DNA of 64,000 bases from Sneathiella sp. HT1-7 (GTDB lineage: Bacteria > Pseudomonadota > Alphaproteobacteria > Sneathiellales > Sneathiellaceae), in contig NZ_JAJFZN010000001.1 in the NCBI RefSeq assembly GCF_020731145.1, positions 992,001-1,056,000 of the forward strand, read 5' to 3'. Below are positions 8,636 to 16,883 of this stretch, in pieces. A program made the translations under genes and the position numbers. The notes beneath the pieces are model-generated. The model was given only the letters and a program-made list of their open reading frames with translations. It did no database searches and was not told where the DNA came from. Each line of letters opens with the position of its first letter. The stretch's first letter is position 1.

Positions 8636-9523
8636 CTACATCATCCGACGAAGCGACTTTAATACAACCCGTCGGACGGTATATTTCGTCAGCAAGGCCA
8701 CCAATAAGGGGAGTAACAGCAGGGCAATCGCTCCTTCGATACCAACTGTGAGCGGGGGTAGCATCGACGCCTCCAGCGATCCAACAAGAAAATTAAAAAT
8801 AAACATGACAATGATGGCGACGATAAGGCCCGGCACGGCCCCGAGGAGGCTCAGCCTGGAAAAATAATTCTGGAATTGTTCAGCGATGTAGTTGTCGCGC
8901 GCACCGATCAAATGCAGAACCTGAATAACTTCCGCATGCATAATTAACCCCGTGCGGACGGCAAAAATCACGATAATCACGGTTACGCAGCCGATCAGCA
9001 GCATAATTCCCGCTGCCAGAAACTGAATGGAGCGGCCGAGAAGGACCATTTTGTCAAGCCAGGGCCGGTGTATGTCAAGCCTTGCTCCCGGAACAGCCTC
9101 GGCCAGTTTTTTGTTAAGCGCGGCAAGATCGATGGCGCTGTCCTCTGCGATAATCACCTCGATCAGGCGGGGAATGGGCAGATCGCCGAGCGATGCATTT
9201 TTGCCAAGGAATGGTTCCAGCAGTAGCAGTGTTTCTTCCTGCTCGATCGCCCGGGCAGTGGCAACGCCCGGCGTGTTTGAAAGAAGGGCAACGGCATCGG
9301 CAACCTTCTTATCAAGATCTGCGACGGGATCGAACGCGATTTCCACAGTCAGGTTTTCCGTCAGGGTTTCAGACCAGTCGCTGATCGCGTTACTTAAAGA
9401 GAACAGCCCACCGATGGAAAGAGCCGCAAGAAAGATCATGGCGGAGATCACGACGGGCAAATACCGCGTCGATACATCTTTTTCCAACTGCAATTCCGCG
9501 GATTTACCGAAAAACTGTATCAT
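8636..9523 (-). CDS. ftsX: Cell division protein FtsX (ABC-type permease)
   Basis: A 295-residue membrane protein with one N-terminal transmembrane helix (VISAMIFLAALSIGGLFSL), a periplasmic domain of about 110 residues, then three C-terminal helices. This is the FtsX topology. The periplasmic part contains LTVEIAFDPVADLDKK and LIEVIIAED. FtsX with FtsE couples ATP hydrolysis to activation of septal murein hydrolases. The start overlaps the ftsE stop by 4 nt (ATGA), which supports the pairing. Confidence 0.9.
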   Translation of the reverse strand: MIQFFGKSAELQLEKDVSTRYLPVVISAMIFLAALSIGGLFSLSNAISDWSETLTENLTVEIAFDPVADLDKKVADAVALLSNTPGVATARAIEQEETLLLLEPFLGKNASLGDLPIPRLIEVIIAEDSAIDLAALNKKLAEAVPGARLDIHRPWLDKMVLLGRSIQFLAAGIMLLIGCVTVIIVIFAVRTGLIMHAEVIQVLHLIGARDNYIAEQFQNYFSRLSLLGAVPGLIVAIIVMFIFNFLVGSLEASMLPPLTVGIEGAIALLLLPLLVALLTKYTVRRVVLKSLRRMM

Positions 9524-10218
9524 GCCGGATCCTTGCTGAACTGCGAGGGAAGTTCGTCCTGCGCGCGGGTGGTCAGCATACCGTCTTTGAGGATCATGAC
9601 CGGGTTACCAAATCGCTTGATCAGTTCCAGATCATGAGTGGCAACAACAACCGTAGTGCCGATTTTATTAAGCTCCTGAAAGAGATACATAAGCCGTAAT
9701 CCCATTTCAGCGTCCATACTGCCGGTCGGTTCATCGGCGATGAGGAGCTGTGGCCGGTTGATCACGGCACGCGCGATGGCAACCCGTTGTTTTTCTCCGC
9801 CGGAGAGGGTCGGGGGTTTTGCATCCACCTGGCGGCCAAGGCCCACCCATTCCAGCAGTTCGGCCACATGCTGGTAAACCTGATCGTTTTTCGCACCGGC
9901 AATTTTGAGCGGTAAGGCCACATTCTCGAGTGTTGAAAGATGATCGAGTAGCCGGAAATCCTGGTAAACCACCCCAATTTTTCGCCGCATTCCGGGCAGG
10001 TCTTCGCGGCTGAGCGTAGAGACTTCCTTATTGAAAAGCGTCACCAGACCGCGACTCGGCCGATGTGACAGGGCAAGCAATTTCAGGAGGGAGCTTTTAC
10101 CGGCTCCCGTGGGTCCCGTCAAGAAGTGAAAGGACCCGGGCCGCAGGTGAAAGTTGATATCGCGCAATACTTCAGGTCCCAGCCCATAGCGCATGCCGAC
10201 ATTTTCAAACCTGACCAA
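9520..10218 (-). CDS. ftsE: Cell division ATP-binding protein FtsE
   Basis: An ABC ATPase of 232 aa with Walker [10 protein letters not shown] (about residues 36-44), Q-loop [11 protein letters not shown], signature LSGGEKQR, Walker [10 protein letters not shown] and H-switch [27 protein letters not shown] at the N-terminus is typical of FtsE. It is the first gene of the minus-strand envelope operon, and its ATGA overlap with ftsX indicates coupled synthesis of the complex. Confidence 0.93.
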   Translation of the reverse strand: MVRFENVGMRYGLGPEVLRDINFHLRPGSFHFLTGPTGAGKSSLLKLLALSHRPSRGLVTLFNKEVSTLSREDLPGMRRKIGVVYQDFRLLDHLSTLENVALPLKIAGAKNDQVYQHVAELLEWVGLGRQVDAKPPTLSGGEKQRVAIARAVINRPQLLIADEPTGSMDAEMGLRLMYLFQELNKIGTTVVVATHDLELIKRFGNPVMILKDGMLTTRAQDELPSQFSKDPA

Positions 10219-10342
10219 ACTGTCCTCCCAAAATTACGCGGCAGAATATAAACTATGATAGATTTATCAGCCAGTCTTGTGCATGTCCAAGCAAACGCCT
10301 ATAAAAAAGAAACTTTAATTCGTGAGCTGGTGTCCCTGGCCG

Positions 10343-11050
10343 ATGATTCTAACCTGTTCTAGTTGCGCAACCCGTTATTCGATTGACCCGACGACGATCG
10401 GTCCGGAAGGCCGTGCGGTTAAGTGCGCCAAATGCGGCCATAAATGGCGCGAGTTCCCACCAGAGGACACGCCCAAGAAAGTGGTCGCTGACCCTGCCCC
10501 TGAAAAACCGGAAATTGAAGCTCCTGTTGCTGTGCCGGATCAGGGGATGAGTATCGAACAGATGACAGCGGCGAAGGCTGGTGCGGCTGTCGCTGGAAGT
10601 CCCGGCAGGAAGCGGCGTTGGATCGCTTGGGCTCTCCTCCTTCTGGTTTTGGTCGGACTTGTTTGTGGAGCCTATTTTGCCCGTAATTATGTGGTGCAAA
10701 TTTGGCCCGGATCCGCCGCCGCTTATCAATATCTGCAGATAGATGTAGAAACCCAAAACATGCTAGGCCTTGAAATACATGACTTGAAAACGAAGTCGGT
10801 ATTGCAAGACGGCGTGACGACGCTGACTGTGTCGGGCGTGATAAAAAATGTTACCGAGAGCCCTCAACCTGTGCCGCGTATTAAGGTCGCCCTCATTGAT
10901 GAGGTGGGGCAAAGCGTTTATAGCTGGACGACAACTGTTGAGGATCCAGTGGTTCCACCCTGGGGCCAGATTGAGTTCTCCAGCAGTATGAACCAACCGC
11001 CGGAAGAGGCAAAGAATGTTAAGGTCGATCTGGTCGACCCCGAGAATTAA
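10343..11050 (+). CDS. MJ0042-type zinc-ribbon membrane protein
   Basis: The N-terminus is a short zinc ribbon with two CxxC knuckles (LTCSSCATRY and VKCAKCGHKW) of the MJ0042 type. A proline-rich linker, one transmembrane helix (about residues 93-115) and a C-terminal beta-rich domain follow, the latter with VSGVIKNVTESPQPVPRIKVALID, resembling DUF3426-type domains. The ATG at 10343 is chosen because family members begin immediately before the first cysteine. A GTG at 10322 is possible. It precedes hpt and cpdR in the same orientation. Function is unknown. Confidence 0.75.
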   Translation: MILTCSSCATRYSIDPTTIGPEGRAVKCAKCGHKWREFPPEDTPKKVVADPAPEKPEIEAPVAVPDQGMSIEQMTAAKAGAAVAGSPGRKRRWIAWALLLLVLVGLVCGAYFARNYVVQIWPGSAAAYQYLQIDVETQNMLGLEIHDLKTKSVLQDGVTTLTVSGVIKNVTESPQPVPRIKVALIDEVGQSVYSWTTTVEDPVVPPWGQIEFSSSMNQPPEEAKNVKVDLVDPEN

Positions 11051-11111
11051 ATCCGTCACGATCTTTTGTTTGAATGCGGGTACACATTGATCGCGTATTG
11101 AAAGGGCTACC

Positions 11112-11657
11112 ATGAATATCGCTGATCCCAAATCAGATATTGAAATCCTCTTTGCGAGTGCGGATATCGCCAAGCGGAATGAAGAATTGGCGGAGGAGAT
11201 TGCCAAGTCCATGGGTCCGGATATCCTGGTTATTGCCGTGCTGAAGGGAAGCTTTGTGTTTGCGGCGGACCTGATCAGGGCATTGCATCATGCGGGGGTC
11301 AAGCCGCAGATTGACTTCATGGCGCTTTCCTCTTACGGCGATAAAACCGTCAGCAGCGGAAATGTGATGATTACCCGCGATATCGTGGATACGGTCAAGG
11401 GCCGCAAGGTGTTGCTGATCGACGATATTCTGGAGTCTGGTCGAACTATGGCGTTCGCGACTCAGGAGCTTCTCGATCGTGGGGCGGATACGGTAAAAAC
11501 CTGCCTGATGCTGGACAAAAAAGGAAAAAGAGTTTCCGGGTTCGAAGCAGATTTCGTTGGCTTCGACTGTCCTGACCTATTCGTTGTCGGATATGGTCTT
11601 GATTACGCTCACTATTACAGGGAGCTCCCTTACATAGGCCATATCGTCAAGCATTGA
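11112..11657 (+). CDS. hpt: Hypoxanthine phosphoribosyltransferase
   Basis: This purine salvage enzyme transfers phosphoribose from PRPP to hypoxanthine or guanine. The PRPP-binding loop VLLIDDILESGRTMAFA and the segment VLKGSFVFAADLIRAL are diagnostic. The substrate loop SSYGDKTVSSG and the late DLFVVGYGLDYAHYYRELPYIG also fit. Length is 181 aa, as usual. It is followed 13 nt later by cpdR, so the two may share a transcript. Confidence 0.93.
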   Translation: MNIADPKSDIEILFASADIAKRNEELAEEIAKSMGPDILVIAVLKGSFVFAADLIRALHHAGVKPQIDFMALSSYGDKTVSSGNVMITRDIVDTVKGRKVLLIDDILESGRTMAFATQELLDRGADTVKTCLMLDKKGKRVSGFEADFVGFDCPDLFVVGYGLDYAHYYRELPYIGHIVKH

Positions 11658-11670
11658 ACGGAATATAAAG

Positions 11671-12090
11671 ATGGCGCGAATATTGATTGCAGAGGATGAG
11701 GCCGCTCTTCGGGAGTTTGTCAGTCGCGCCTTGACCCATCATGGGCATGATGTCGTCGCTGTGGCAGACGGCGCGGAGGCGCTGGCGACCCTGCAAAAAG
11801 GGGAAATGTTCAACCTTCTGCTCTCAGATATTGTGATGCCGATAATGGATGGCATTGCACTTGCGCTTAAAGTGACCAAGGACTTCCCCGATCTCAAGGT
11901 TCTCATGATGACGGGATATGCGGCCGAAAGACAGCGGGCCTATAACCTTGAGATGCTGATCCATGATGTCATCGCAAAGCCTTTTACGCTCGATGAGATA
12001 TGTGAGAAAGTCAGCGAAGCACTTAAGAGTGATCGGGCGGTTCTGAAACCCGCCACGACGAGCGATGAAGGACTTCGGTCCAAAAAATAG
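11671..12090 (+). CDS. cpdR: Cell-cycle response regulator CpdR
   Basis: A stand-alone receiver domain of 139 aa with no output domain. Acidic residues ILIAEDEA, the phospho-acceptor aspartate in LLLSDIVMPIMDG and the conserved lysine in VIAKPFTLDEI are all present. The segment MMTGYAAERQRAYNLEMLIHDVIAKPF is very characteristic of CpdR. In alphaproteobacteria, unphosphorylated CpdR acts as an adaptor that brings substrates to ClpXP protease during the cell cycle, with phosphate delivered through ChpT. Its place after hpt is commonly seen. A hairpin with a T tract follows the gene. Confidence 0.88.
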   Translation: MARILIAEDEAALREFVSRALTHHGHDVVAVADGAEALATLQKGEMFNLLLSDIVMPIMDGIALALKVTKDFPDLKVLMMTGYAAERQRAYNLEMLIHDVIAKPFTLDEICEKVSEALKSDRAVLKPATTSDEGLRSKK

Positions 12091-12129
12091 CCGCCTCTGT
12101 CTCTTTCTTGCAGACTGGGAACTCTTGCC

Positions 12130-12170
12130 GGGCGGATATAGCTAAATATCCTGCCTCGCCCTTCCTTTTT
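12130..12170 (+). terminator. Possible intrinsic terminator after cpdR
   Basis: GGGCG pairs with CGCCC, and inside this GGATAT pairs exactly with ATATCC around a 6-nt loop. A T-rich stretch (TTCCTTTTTGTT) follows. The position between cpdR and the next gene fits a terminator. The internal bulge makes it less than ideal. Confidence 0.45.
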
Positions 12171-12234
12171 GTTAAGGTTTTTGATGTAACTTTCACATTA
12201 CAAAGCCGCGTCAATTGGCATCAAGGAATTATCT

Positions 12235-14043
12235 GTGACCGTCGAACGTGTAGTAATGTTTTGTCTGCTTTGGCTGACTTGCTTTGTGATTCTGCCAGTG
12301 CAGATCGCATCGGCGCCGAATGCGTTTCAACCCGAAGGGCCGGATGCGTTTATGCGCTTGGAACGGGTGAATTTGCTGGTAGAGACTGGCGACTGGTATG
12401 ATGGCCATATCGCCCGTGCCGCCGGTGAAGGTGGGGCAGATATTCACTGGACGCGGCCAATGGATCTTCTCATCATTGGTGCAGCAGCGCCGATCATGCC
12501 ATTTATGAGTACTCATGATGCCATCGAAACGGCAGGTGTTGTTCTACCGGCGCTGATGTCACTGTTACTCGTCCTGGTATGTATATGGGCGGTTATCCCG
12601 TTAATGCAGCCGGGAAACCTGTTCTCGATCATCATTCTTCTCGCCGTTCAGCCGGTTATTCAGAACTATTTTCACATCGGACGGGCGGATCATCATATGG
12701 TTCTGGCGGTGCTGACGGGGGCTGTTCTGGGCTGCATGATCCGGCTTAACGCCCATTACGGATTGTCTCGCGACGCGTTCATTGGCGGGATGTTGAGCGG
12801 CCTTGGTTTATGGATCAGCCTTGAATTCCTGATAGTCTTCGTTCCGGTTACGCTGGGCGTTGGTCTTTGCTGGCTCATCTGGGGGAAAGAATGGCGCCGC
12901 GTTAACAGAGACTTCGCAATGGGTACGGTTCTCGTGTGTTTGGCGGCAATGGCGACGGATGTAATGCCGGAAAGCTGGCTGATTGCGCGCTATGACCGGA
13001 TATCGATTGCCCAGCTATTCTTGGTAGTGTGCCCCTTTTTCTTCTGGTCCGTGATTGCCGAAATTTGTGACAGAAGGGGCCAGACTATCGGACGGATTAC
13101 CGGGGCCGGAGTATTTGCTATTGTATGCCTTAGCCTGATTCTGTTTTATTTTCCTGATCTTCTTGTCGGACCAGTGGCGGAGGCGGATCCACGTATCGGA
13201 CCAATATGGCACGATAAAGTAAGCGAAATGCTGCCTTTGCTAGGCAATACCCGGATGATCATACTCAATTGCCTTTTGCCATTTATTGCCATTGTTTATG
13301 GCTGTTTCGTTTTGTTTGGAAGAAAACATCTGGAGCGTCGACAAATGTGGATGCGGTTGTTGCCGGTATTGATCTGTACGGGCGCCCTCGCGCTATTTCA
13401 TATGCGGGCATCGCTTTATCTCGCGGTGGTCGGTGTGATTGCTGCGGGCCCGCTTCTGGAATACTCCCTGAGCCGCGTCGCCAGCCACTATAGCGGATGG
13501 AGAAATAGTGCAACGGGACTTCTGGTTCGCGCCGCCATTATTCTGGGGCCGTTTTTCCTGGCCGTATTGGTCGGAACGGTGAGCAATGGTCTGAAACCTT
13601 CAGAGGCAATTGCTGCGGTAAAACCAACAGCAGCAAAATGTAACGCGGCAGAAATTGCGACATTTCTAAGCGACGACGAGTTTATCCGTGGACGCGGCGT
13701 TCTCAAATTTGCCAACAATCTTGATTATGGCCCAGAGCTCATATATCGCACGCCGCATCATTTTCTTGCTGTCCCGTATCATCGAAATGGCGATAGTATT
13801 TTCGACACCCATGCTCTTTTAACCGCGAAAGAATATTCGAAAAGTGACAAAATTCTTCGAAAGTATGACATTGACTATATCTTAATATGTCCGGATGATT
13901 CCTCGCAATCCTATTTTCAGGAGTCAAATTCGCAGGAAGTTCTCTATAATCGCCTACTTGCCGGGAGTTTCCCAGATAACCTAACGGAGATTGATGTGCC
14001 GTCTCCTTGGAGACTGTTCGAAGTTAGGAATGGTAAAGAATGA
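12235..14043 (+). CDS. STT3-like GT-C integral membrane glycosyltransferase (putative)
   Basis: A 602-residue polytopic membrane protein. The first loop has PEGPDAFMRLERV (about residues 33-45) followed by DWYDG and HWTRPMDLL (71-79), the acidic motif layout of oligosaccharyltransferase STT3 relatives. GRADHHMV (149-156) is a second acidic motif. About ten further helices end near residue 450. A soluble, probably periplasmic tail contains YRTPHHFLAVPYHRNG and YDIDYILICPDD. It starts at GTG with AAGGA 8 nt upstream. The next gene overlaps by 4 nt. By analogy it could transfer a lipid-linked sugar to a periplasmic acceptor, but donor, acceptor and activity are unknown. Confidence 0.6.
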   Translation: MTVERVVMFCLLWLTCFVILPVQIASAPNAFQPEGPDAFMRLERVNLLVETGDWYDGHIARAAGEGGADIHWTRPMDLLIIGAAAPIMPFMSTHDAIETAGVVLPALMSLLLVLVCIWAVIPLMQPGNLFSIIILLAVQPVIQNYFHIGRADHHMVLAVLTGAVLGCMIRLNAHYGLSRDAFIGGMLSGLGLWISLEFLIVFVPVTLGVGLCWLIWGKEWRRVNRDFAMGTVLVCLAAMATDVMPESWLIARYDRISIAQLFLVVCPFFFWSVIAEICDRRGQTIGRITGAGVFAIVCLSLILFYFPDLLVGPVAEADPRIGPIWHDKVSEMLPLLGNTRMIILNCLLPFIAIVYGCFVLFGRKHLERRQMWMRLLPVLICTGALALFHMRASLYLAVVGVIAAGPLLEYSLSRVASHYSGWRNSATGLLVRAAIILGPFFLAVLVGTVSNGLKPSEAIAAVKPTAAKCNAAEIATFLSDDEFIRGRGVLKFANNLDYGPELIYRTPHHFLAVPYHRNGDSIFDTHALLTAKEYSKSDKILRKYDIDYILICPDDSSQSYFQESNSQEVLYNRLLAGSFPDNLTEIDVPSPWRLFEVRNGKE

Positions 14044-15044
14044 ACAAGACCGATTTGATCGAAAAGCCAGAGATGGCAATGCCGATACCGGAGCATAGGG
14101 TGACCGGGGCGTTGGCTGTCATGATCCCCTGCCTCAATGAAGAAATGACAATCGGCACCGTTGTCCGGGATTTTCGCGCGGCATTGCCGGAGGCGCGAAT
14201 TGTCGTCTGTGACAATGCGTCGACAGATAAAACTGCCGAAGTCGCTAAAACTGCCGGTGCGGAAGTAATCTATGAGGATATGCCCGGAAAAGGGAACGCG
14301 ATCCGCCGCCTGTTTTCGGATATTGAGGCGGATATCTATCTGATGGTGGATGGCGACGCCACCTATGAAGCTTCCCTTGCGCCGGTATTGGTGGATCATC
14401 TTTTGAAACGGCGACTGGATATGGTTTGTGCCAAGCGCGTGGCAACCGGTCAGGCCGCCTACCGCAAGGGGCATGTGCTGGGTAATCGGATGTTCTCTGG
14501 CATTGTTGCACGGGTATTCGGCCGCCGTTTCGAGGATATTCTGACCGGATACCGGATTTTTTCACGTCGGTTCGTCAAATCATTCCCGATCCTCTCCGAG
14601 GGGTTCGAAATTGAAACCGAACTAACCATTCATGCGCTGGAACTCAATATGCCTGTGGCCGAAATCGCGAGCACCTATATAGAGCGCCCGGAAGGCTCTG
14701 CCAGCAAGCTTAATACTTTCTCGGATGGATTAAAAATCACCAAACTGATCGTCAAGCTGATTAAGGATGAACGTCCGATGACATTCTTCGGGGGCCTGTT
14801 CCTGTTGCTGGCAATGATATCAATCATTCTCGCGACACCTGTCGTATTTACCTTTCTGGAGACGGGGCTGGTACCGCGCTTTCCTACCGCTATTCTGGCA
14901 AGTGCTTGCATGCTGTTATCATTTCTATTTCTGGCATGTGGATTTATTCTTGATTCCGTCACGCGCGGGCGGCGGGAAAGAAAACGACTTTCCTATCTCT
15001 CGATTGCGGGTCCGGCTTCAATTAGGGCGCAACGCACAAAATGA
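14040..15044 (+). CDS. GT2 family, DPM1/ArnC-like polyprenyl-phosphate glycosyltransferase
   Basis: The GT-A domain has VMIPCLNEEMTIGTVV, VVCDNASTDKTAEVA, the PGKGNAIRR segment and the DGDATY metal-binding motif. A receptor segment SEGFEIETELTIHAL follows, and then two C-terminal transmembrane helices (about residues 246-270 and 280-302). This is the plan of dolichol/undecaprenyl-phosphate sugar synthases, which load a sugar onto the lipid on the cytosolic face. The start overlaps the STT3-like gene by 4 nt and the stop overlaps the small EamA gene by 4 nt, so the three products are likely made together. Confidence 0.82.
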   Translation: MNKTDLIEKPEMAMPIPEHRVTGALAVMIPCLNEEMTIGTVVRDFRAALPEARIVVCDNASTDKTAEVAKTAGAEVIYEDMPGKGNAIRRLFSDIEADIYLMVDGDATYEASLAPVLVDHLLKRRLDMVCAKRVATGQAAYRKGHVLGNRMFSGIVARVFGRRFEDILTGYRIFSRRFVKSFPILSEGFEIETELTIHALELNMPVAEIASTYIERPEGSASKLNTFSDGLKITKLIVKLIKDERPMTFFGGLFLLLAMISIILATPVVFTFLETGLVPRFPTAILASACMLLSFLFLACGFILDSVTRGRRERKRLSYLSIAGPASIRAQRTK

Positions 15045-15388
15045 GTAAAGATATCCTCATCCTCATTATGCCGTTCATTATTTCAGGTGGGCAGGTTCTG
15101 TTCAAAATTGCTAGCCGGGATGTGGCAGCCTTTGATCATAACTCTTTGGTCAGACTTTCGATGAATGGCTACTTTATTGTCGCCCTGATCCTGTATGGAA
15201 TTGCAACATTACTTTGGGTCTATATTCTTAAGCATTTTCCGCTGAGTAAGGCGTATTTGTTCATGGGGCTCAGTTTTATCCTGGTCCCTGTGATGAGTTA
15301 TATTTTCTTGAAAGAGCCGCTAAGCCTTCGGTTTATGGCTGGCGCCTTTTGTATTGTTTTCGGCATTTGGCTCGCCCGAGCGGCCTGA
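15041..15388 (+). CDS. Small four-helix EamA/SMR-type membrane protein (ArnE-like)
   Basis: A 115-residue protein with four hydrophobic helices and the terminal segment FLKEPLSLRFMAGAFCIVFGIWL, as in half-size DMT proteins such as ArnE/ArnF and EmrE. Full-size EamA transporters are more than twice this length. Because it overlaps a polyprenyl-phosphate glycosyltransferase gene and follows an STT3-like gene, a role as flippase for the lipid-linked sugar is a reasonable inference. A drug efflux role is the alternative. Confidence 0.65.
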   Translation: MSKDILILIMPFIISGGQVLFKIASRDVAAFDHNSLVRLSMNGYFIVALILYGIATLLWVYILKHFPLSKAYLFMGLSFILVPVMSYIFLKEPLSLRFMAGAFCIVFGIWLARAA

Positions 15389-15391
15389 GAA

Positions 15392-15913
15392 TTACAATAC
15401 CCGGAAGAACTGGTAGAATACCACAAAACCTGCGACAGCGATGGCGACGCCATAGGGAAGTTTTAGGCCGAGGGCGGTTCCTGTTTGGAGATGCGGAGCC
15501 CGCGTTCTTAAGACTTTTACAAAAATCCAGTCGATCCCATTTGATATCATTGGGTTGCGCGACAGAATAATTGGCAACACATAAGCAAGAGCCAGGGCGC
15601 CGCCTGCTAGGCAAGTCATCAACAGAAGGAGAATTAGATGGTCCGGGCCGGCCCATAGCGCCAAAGCCGCGAGCAGTTTGACATCGCCGCCGCCCAGCCA
15701 GCCAAGGGCAAATATCATAATCCCGACAACAAGAACGCCCATGCCGCATAGCAAATGCCAGGGAAGATTGGCCCAGTCACCGGCGATTGTCGCTTGTAGC
15801 AAATAGAGCGCTGCAATGATCAGCGGCAGCAAATTCGGAATTCGGCGGGAGAAAACGTCCCATAGCGCAGCTATAAGAACCAAACCACCGGCTGACATCA
15901 TCAGGACAGGCAT
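15392..15913 (-). CDS. cpaA: Prepilin peptidase, CpaA-like (A24 family)
   Basis: A 173-residue polytopic membrane protein containing WLGGGDVKLLAAL, the GxGD-type aspartyl protease motif of A24 prepilin peptidases, and an N-terminal aspartate in LIAALWDVFSRRIPN. It lacks the N-methylation domain of PilD, as CpaA proteins do. CpaA cleaves leader peptides of Flp/Tad pilins at the inner membrane. No tad genes lie nearby. A perfect 8-bp inverted repeat lies 26-47 nt upstream of the start. Confidence 0.8.
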   Translation of the reverse strand: MPVLMMSAGGLVLIAALWDVFSRRIPNLLPLIIAALYLLQATIAGDWANLPWHLLCGMGVLVVGIMIFALGWLGGGDVKLLAALALWAGPDHLILLLLMTCLAGGALALAYVLPIILSRNPMISNGIDWIFVKVLRTRAPHLQTGTALGLKLPYGVAIAVAGFVVFYQFFRVL

Positions 15914-15938
15914 TTATACACCCTTTAACGGCTAAGCT

Positions 15939-15960
15939 GTAAGATTGCCTGTAATCTTAC
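15939..15960. promoter_or_regulatory. Perfect inverted repeat upstream of cpaA
   Basis: GTAAGATT and AATCTTAC form exact 8-base arms around a 6-nt loop, ending 26 nt before the cpaA start codon. It could be an operator or a hairpin in the 5' leader. There is no T tract on either side, so it is not a standard terminator. The factor that might bind is unknown. Confidence 0.35.
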
Positions 15961-16027
15961 GAGCCAGATATTAGCATATCGTTAAGGAAATCTGTCGGCC
16001 GATAGCGCAGAAAGGATGAATAATTGA

Positions 16028-16113
16028 TGGTGCCCCTGGCCTGACTCGAACAGGCACGCCCTAAGGACAACAGATTTTGAATCTGTCGCGTCTACCAATT
16101 CCGCCACAGGGGC
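16028..16113 (-). tRNA. tRNA-Leu (anticodon CAA)
   Basis: Read on the minus strand, GCCCCTG at the 5' end pairs with CAGGGGC before the 3' end, and CCA is encoded. The anticodon stem ACAGA/TCTGT encloses the loop TTCAAAA, giving CAA. The long variable arm and GTTCGAGTC T-loop fit a class II leucine tRNA of 86 nt including CCA. Confidence 0.95.
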
Positions 16114-16129
16114 TGCGTCGAAAATCCGC

Positions 16130-16157
16130 ACTATAGCGATGAATGGAGGCGGGTCAA
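16130..16157 (-). promoter_or_regulatory. Promoter of tRNA-Leu
   Basis: On the minus strand TTGACC and TATAGT are separated by 16 nt. The -10 hexamer ends 16 nt before the 5' end of the tRNA. Both hexamers differ from the housekeeping consensus by one base. Confidence 0.6.
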
Positions 16158-16278
16158 TAGGCGTTCTGCCTGGACACGCATCCTTAGGATAAATAACGAT
16201 AAAGATTGAGACACTTTACAAAAACGTCTAAAAAGAGCGGTCTTCTTTTTTTGATTTATTCAGGTTCTGGCCCGCTCT

Positions 16279-16860
16279 ATGCTGCGACGTTTGTATGATT
16301 TCACCATGGGACTGGCGGCTAAGCCGCGGGCAAAGTGGTTTCTGGGGGGCATTTCCTTTGCCGAAAGCTCCTTTTTTCCCATTCCGCCGGATGTTCTTCT
16401 GATCCCAATGGTGCTTGCCAATCGACGGGAAGCTTGGCGGCTTGCGTTTATTTGTAGCCTGACATCGGTTGTTGGGGGGCTGTTCGGTTATCTCGTCGGG
16501 TACCTCTTTTTTGATTTGGTTGGTGCACCGATCATTGATTTCTACGGCTATACGGACAAGTTTGATAGTTTTACGGATGCCTATAATGAGTGGGGCGGAT
16601 GGATTGTCGCCTTTTTTGGCCTGACCCCCTTTCCCTATAAGGTCATCACTATTGCAAGTGGCGTAACCCATCTTGATGTCCTCATATTTATCCTTGCCTC
16701 TGTCATTTCGCGGAGCCTTAGGTTTTTTATTGTTGCTGGCCTTCTATGGAAATTTGGAGCGCCAATTCAGACATTTATCGAGAAATATCTTGGCCTGCTG
16801 ACACTTCTTTTCTTTGTATTACTGATTGGTGGATTCGTTGCCATCAAATATATGCTATAG
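16279..16860 (+). CDS. YqaA-like (SNARE-associated/VTT domain) membrane protein
   Basis: A 193-residue inner-membrane protein with the segments FAESSFFPIPPDVLLIPMVLA and SVVGGLFGYLVGYLFF, then TPFPYKVITIASGVTH. This is the pattern of the YqaA/DedA group, in which re-entrant helices carry acidic and proline residues. DedA relatives are implicated in lipid or proton-dependent transport, but the role of YqaA proteins is not settled. No clear Shine-Dalgarno precedes the ATG. A methionine at residue 10 is an alternative start. dsbB follows after 23 nt. Confidence 0.78.
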   Translation: MLRRLYDFTMGLAAKPRAKWFLGGISFAESSFFPIPPDVLLIPMVLANRREAWRLAFICSLTSVVGGLFGYLVGYLFFDLVGAPIIDFYGYTDKFDSFTDAYNEWGGWIVAFFGLTPFPYKVITIASGVTHLDVLIFILASVISRSLRFFIVAGLLWKFGAPIQTFIEKYLGLLTLLFFVLLIGGFVAIKYML

Positions 16861-16883
16861 CGTAAAGGAAAGGGCGGACCAGA

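Noticed and set aside
16234-16278. Repeat AGAGCGG/CCGCTCT around the start region of the YqaA-like gene
   Set aside because: The arms are 31 nt apart with a T-rich loop. Pairing is possible, but nothing distinguishes it from chance.
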